From: Streptomyces olivoverticillatus
Lineage (GTDB): Bacteria > Actinomycetota > Actinomycetes > Streptomycetales > Streptomycetaceae
DNA: 64,000 nucleotides
Assembly: GCF_014203555.1 (NCBI RefSeq)
Contig: NZ_JACHJH010000005.1
Location: forward strand, 226,225-290,224
Reading direction: 5' to 3'
The notes under the pieces are model-generated. The model was not told the origin of the DNA. It saw only the letters and a program-made list of their open reading frames with translations, and made no database searches. This document shows, piece by piece, positions 63,916 through 64,000 of the stretch (within the stretch, counting starts at the first letter, position 1; every line of letters begins with the position of its first letter). A program made the translations under genes and the position numbers.

Positions 63916-64000
63916 TTACAGCCAGCCGTTGCGCTTGAAGCCTCGGTGGAGGAGGAAGCAAGCGACGAGGATGACGCCGATCGCGAGGGGGTAGCCGAAG
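63916..64000 (-). CDS. CorA-type divalent cation transporter, C-terminal end (partial)
   Basis: On -, the last 85 bases read YPLAIGVILVACFLLHRGFK, then RNGWL and stop. The preceding residues are off the window. This is the typical ending of CorA magnesium transporters, in which the second membrane helix is followed by basic residues and a final GWL. Between 63785 and 63915 I see no gene. Confidence 0.7.
   Translation of the reverse strand, partial: FGYPLAIGVILVACFLLHRGFKRNGWL

Overview
The window is high-GC chromosomal DNA from a Streptomyces-type actinomycete. The supporting signs are strong G/C bias at third codon positions, many GTG starts behind GGAGG ribosome sites, an AfsK-AfsS-AfsR regulatory set, a two-domain FO synthase (FbiC), class F sortase, DUF397/XRE and GPP34 genes, and WXG100-like proteins. 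The species cannot be named from sequence alone. No rRNA, tRNA or CRISPR array is visible.

Left third (about 1.6-30.7 kb). This part mixes two things. The first is the afs signalling set: a PQQ-propeller Ser/Thr kinase (AfsK, 11.2-13.7 kb), the small repeat protein AfsS (19.2-19.4 kb) and the SARP/NB-ARC/TPR regulator AfsR (19.7-22.6 kb). A small secreted protein beside AfsS carries the same DDHxTG repeat. The second is a dispersed CoA-dependent catabolic gene set: acyl-CoA synthetases, enoyl-CoA hydratases, an acyl-CoA dehydrogenase, two thiolase-like Ltp proteins with DUF35 partners, amidohydrolases, F420/flavin LLM oxidoreductases, an SDR, a flavin reductase and a Ddn-like protein. Its promoters share a 15-bp palindrome of the form CTGACGGTNCGTCAG. 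I count eight copies, which suggests one repressor, probably of the TetR family, for the whole set. An amino-acid permease and a membrane-anchored alpha/beta hydrolase follow.

Middle (32.4-34.2 kb). About 1.8 kb holds no intact gene. It contains two tandem 119-bp units with strong terminator hairpins, a long inverted repeat, and shards of a second copy of the neighbouring permease interrupted by unrelated gene fragments.

Right half (34.2-64 kb). This is ordinary Streptomyces gene content with several interesting items. These include a secreted papain-like cysteine protease beside a wall/membrane-anchored protein, MazG-like and AraC/GyrI-type genes, a PHP-family metallohydrolase, and an F420-type LLM enzyme just upstream of fbiC. 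They also include an ADP-ribosylglycohydrolase, a DUF397/XRE pair, and a D,D-carboxypeptidase with a repetitive cytoplasmic tail. Further right come a sortase, RecQ, and a coiled-coil/Mrr-nuclease/TerD fusion. A degenerate IS605-type element (tnpA and tnpB both broken, right-end hairpin intact) abuts a TetR gene. The window ends with a probable type VII secretion effector module (WXG100-like protein, amidase, coupled membrane protein) and the last codons of a CorA-type transporter.
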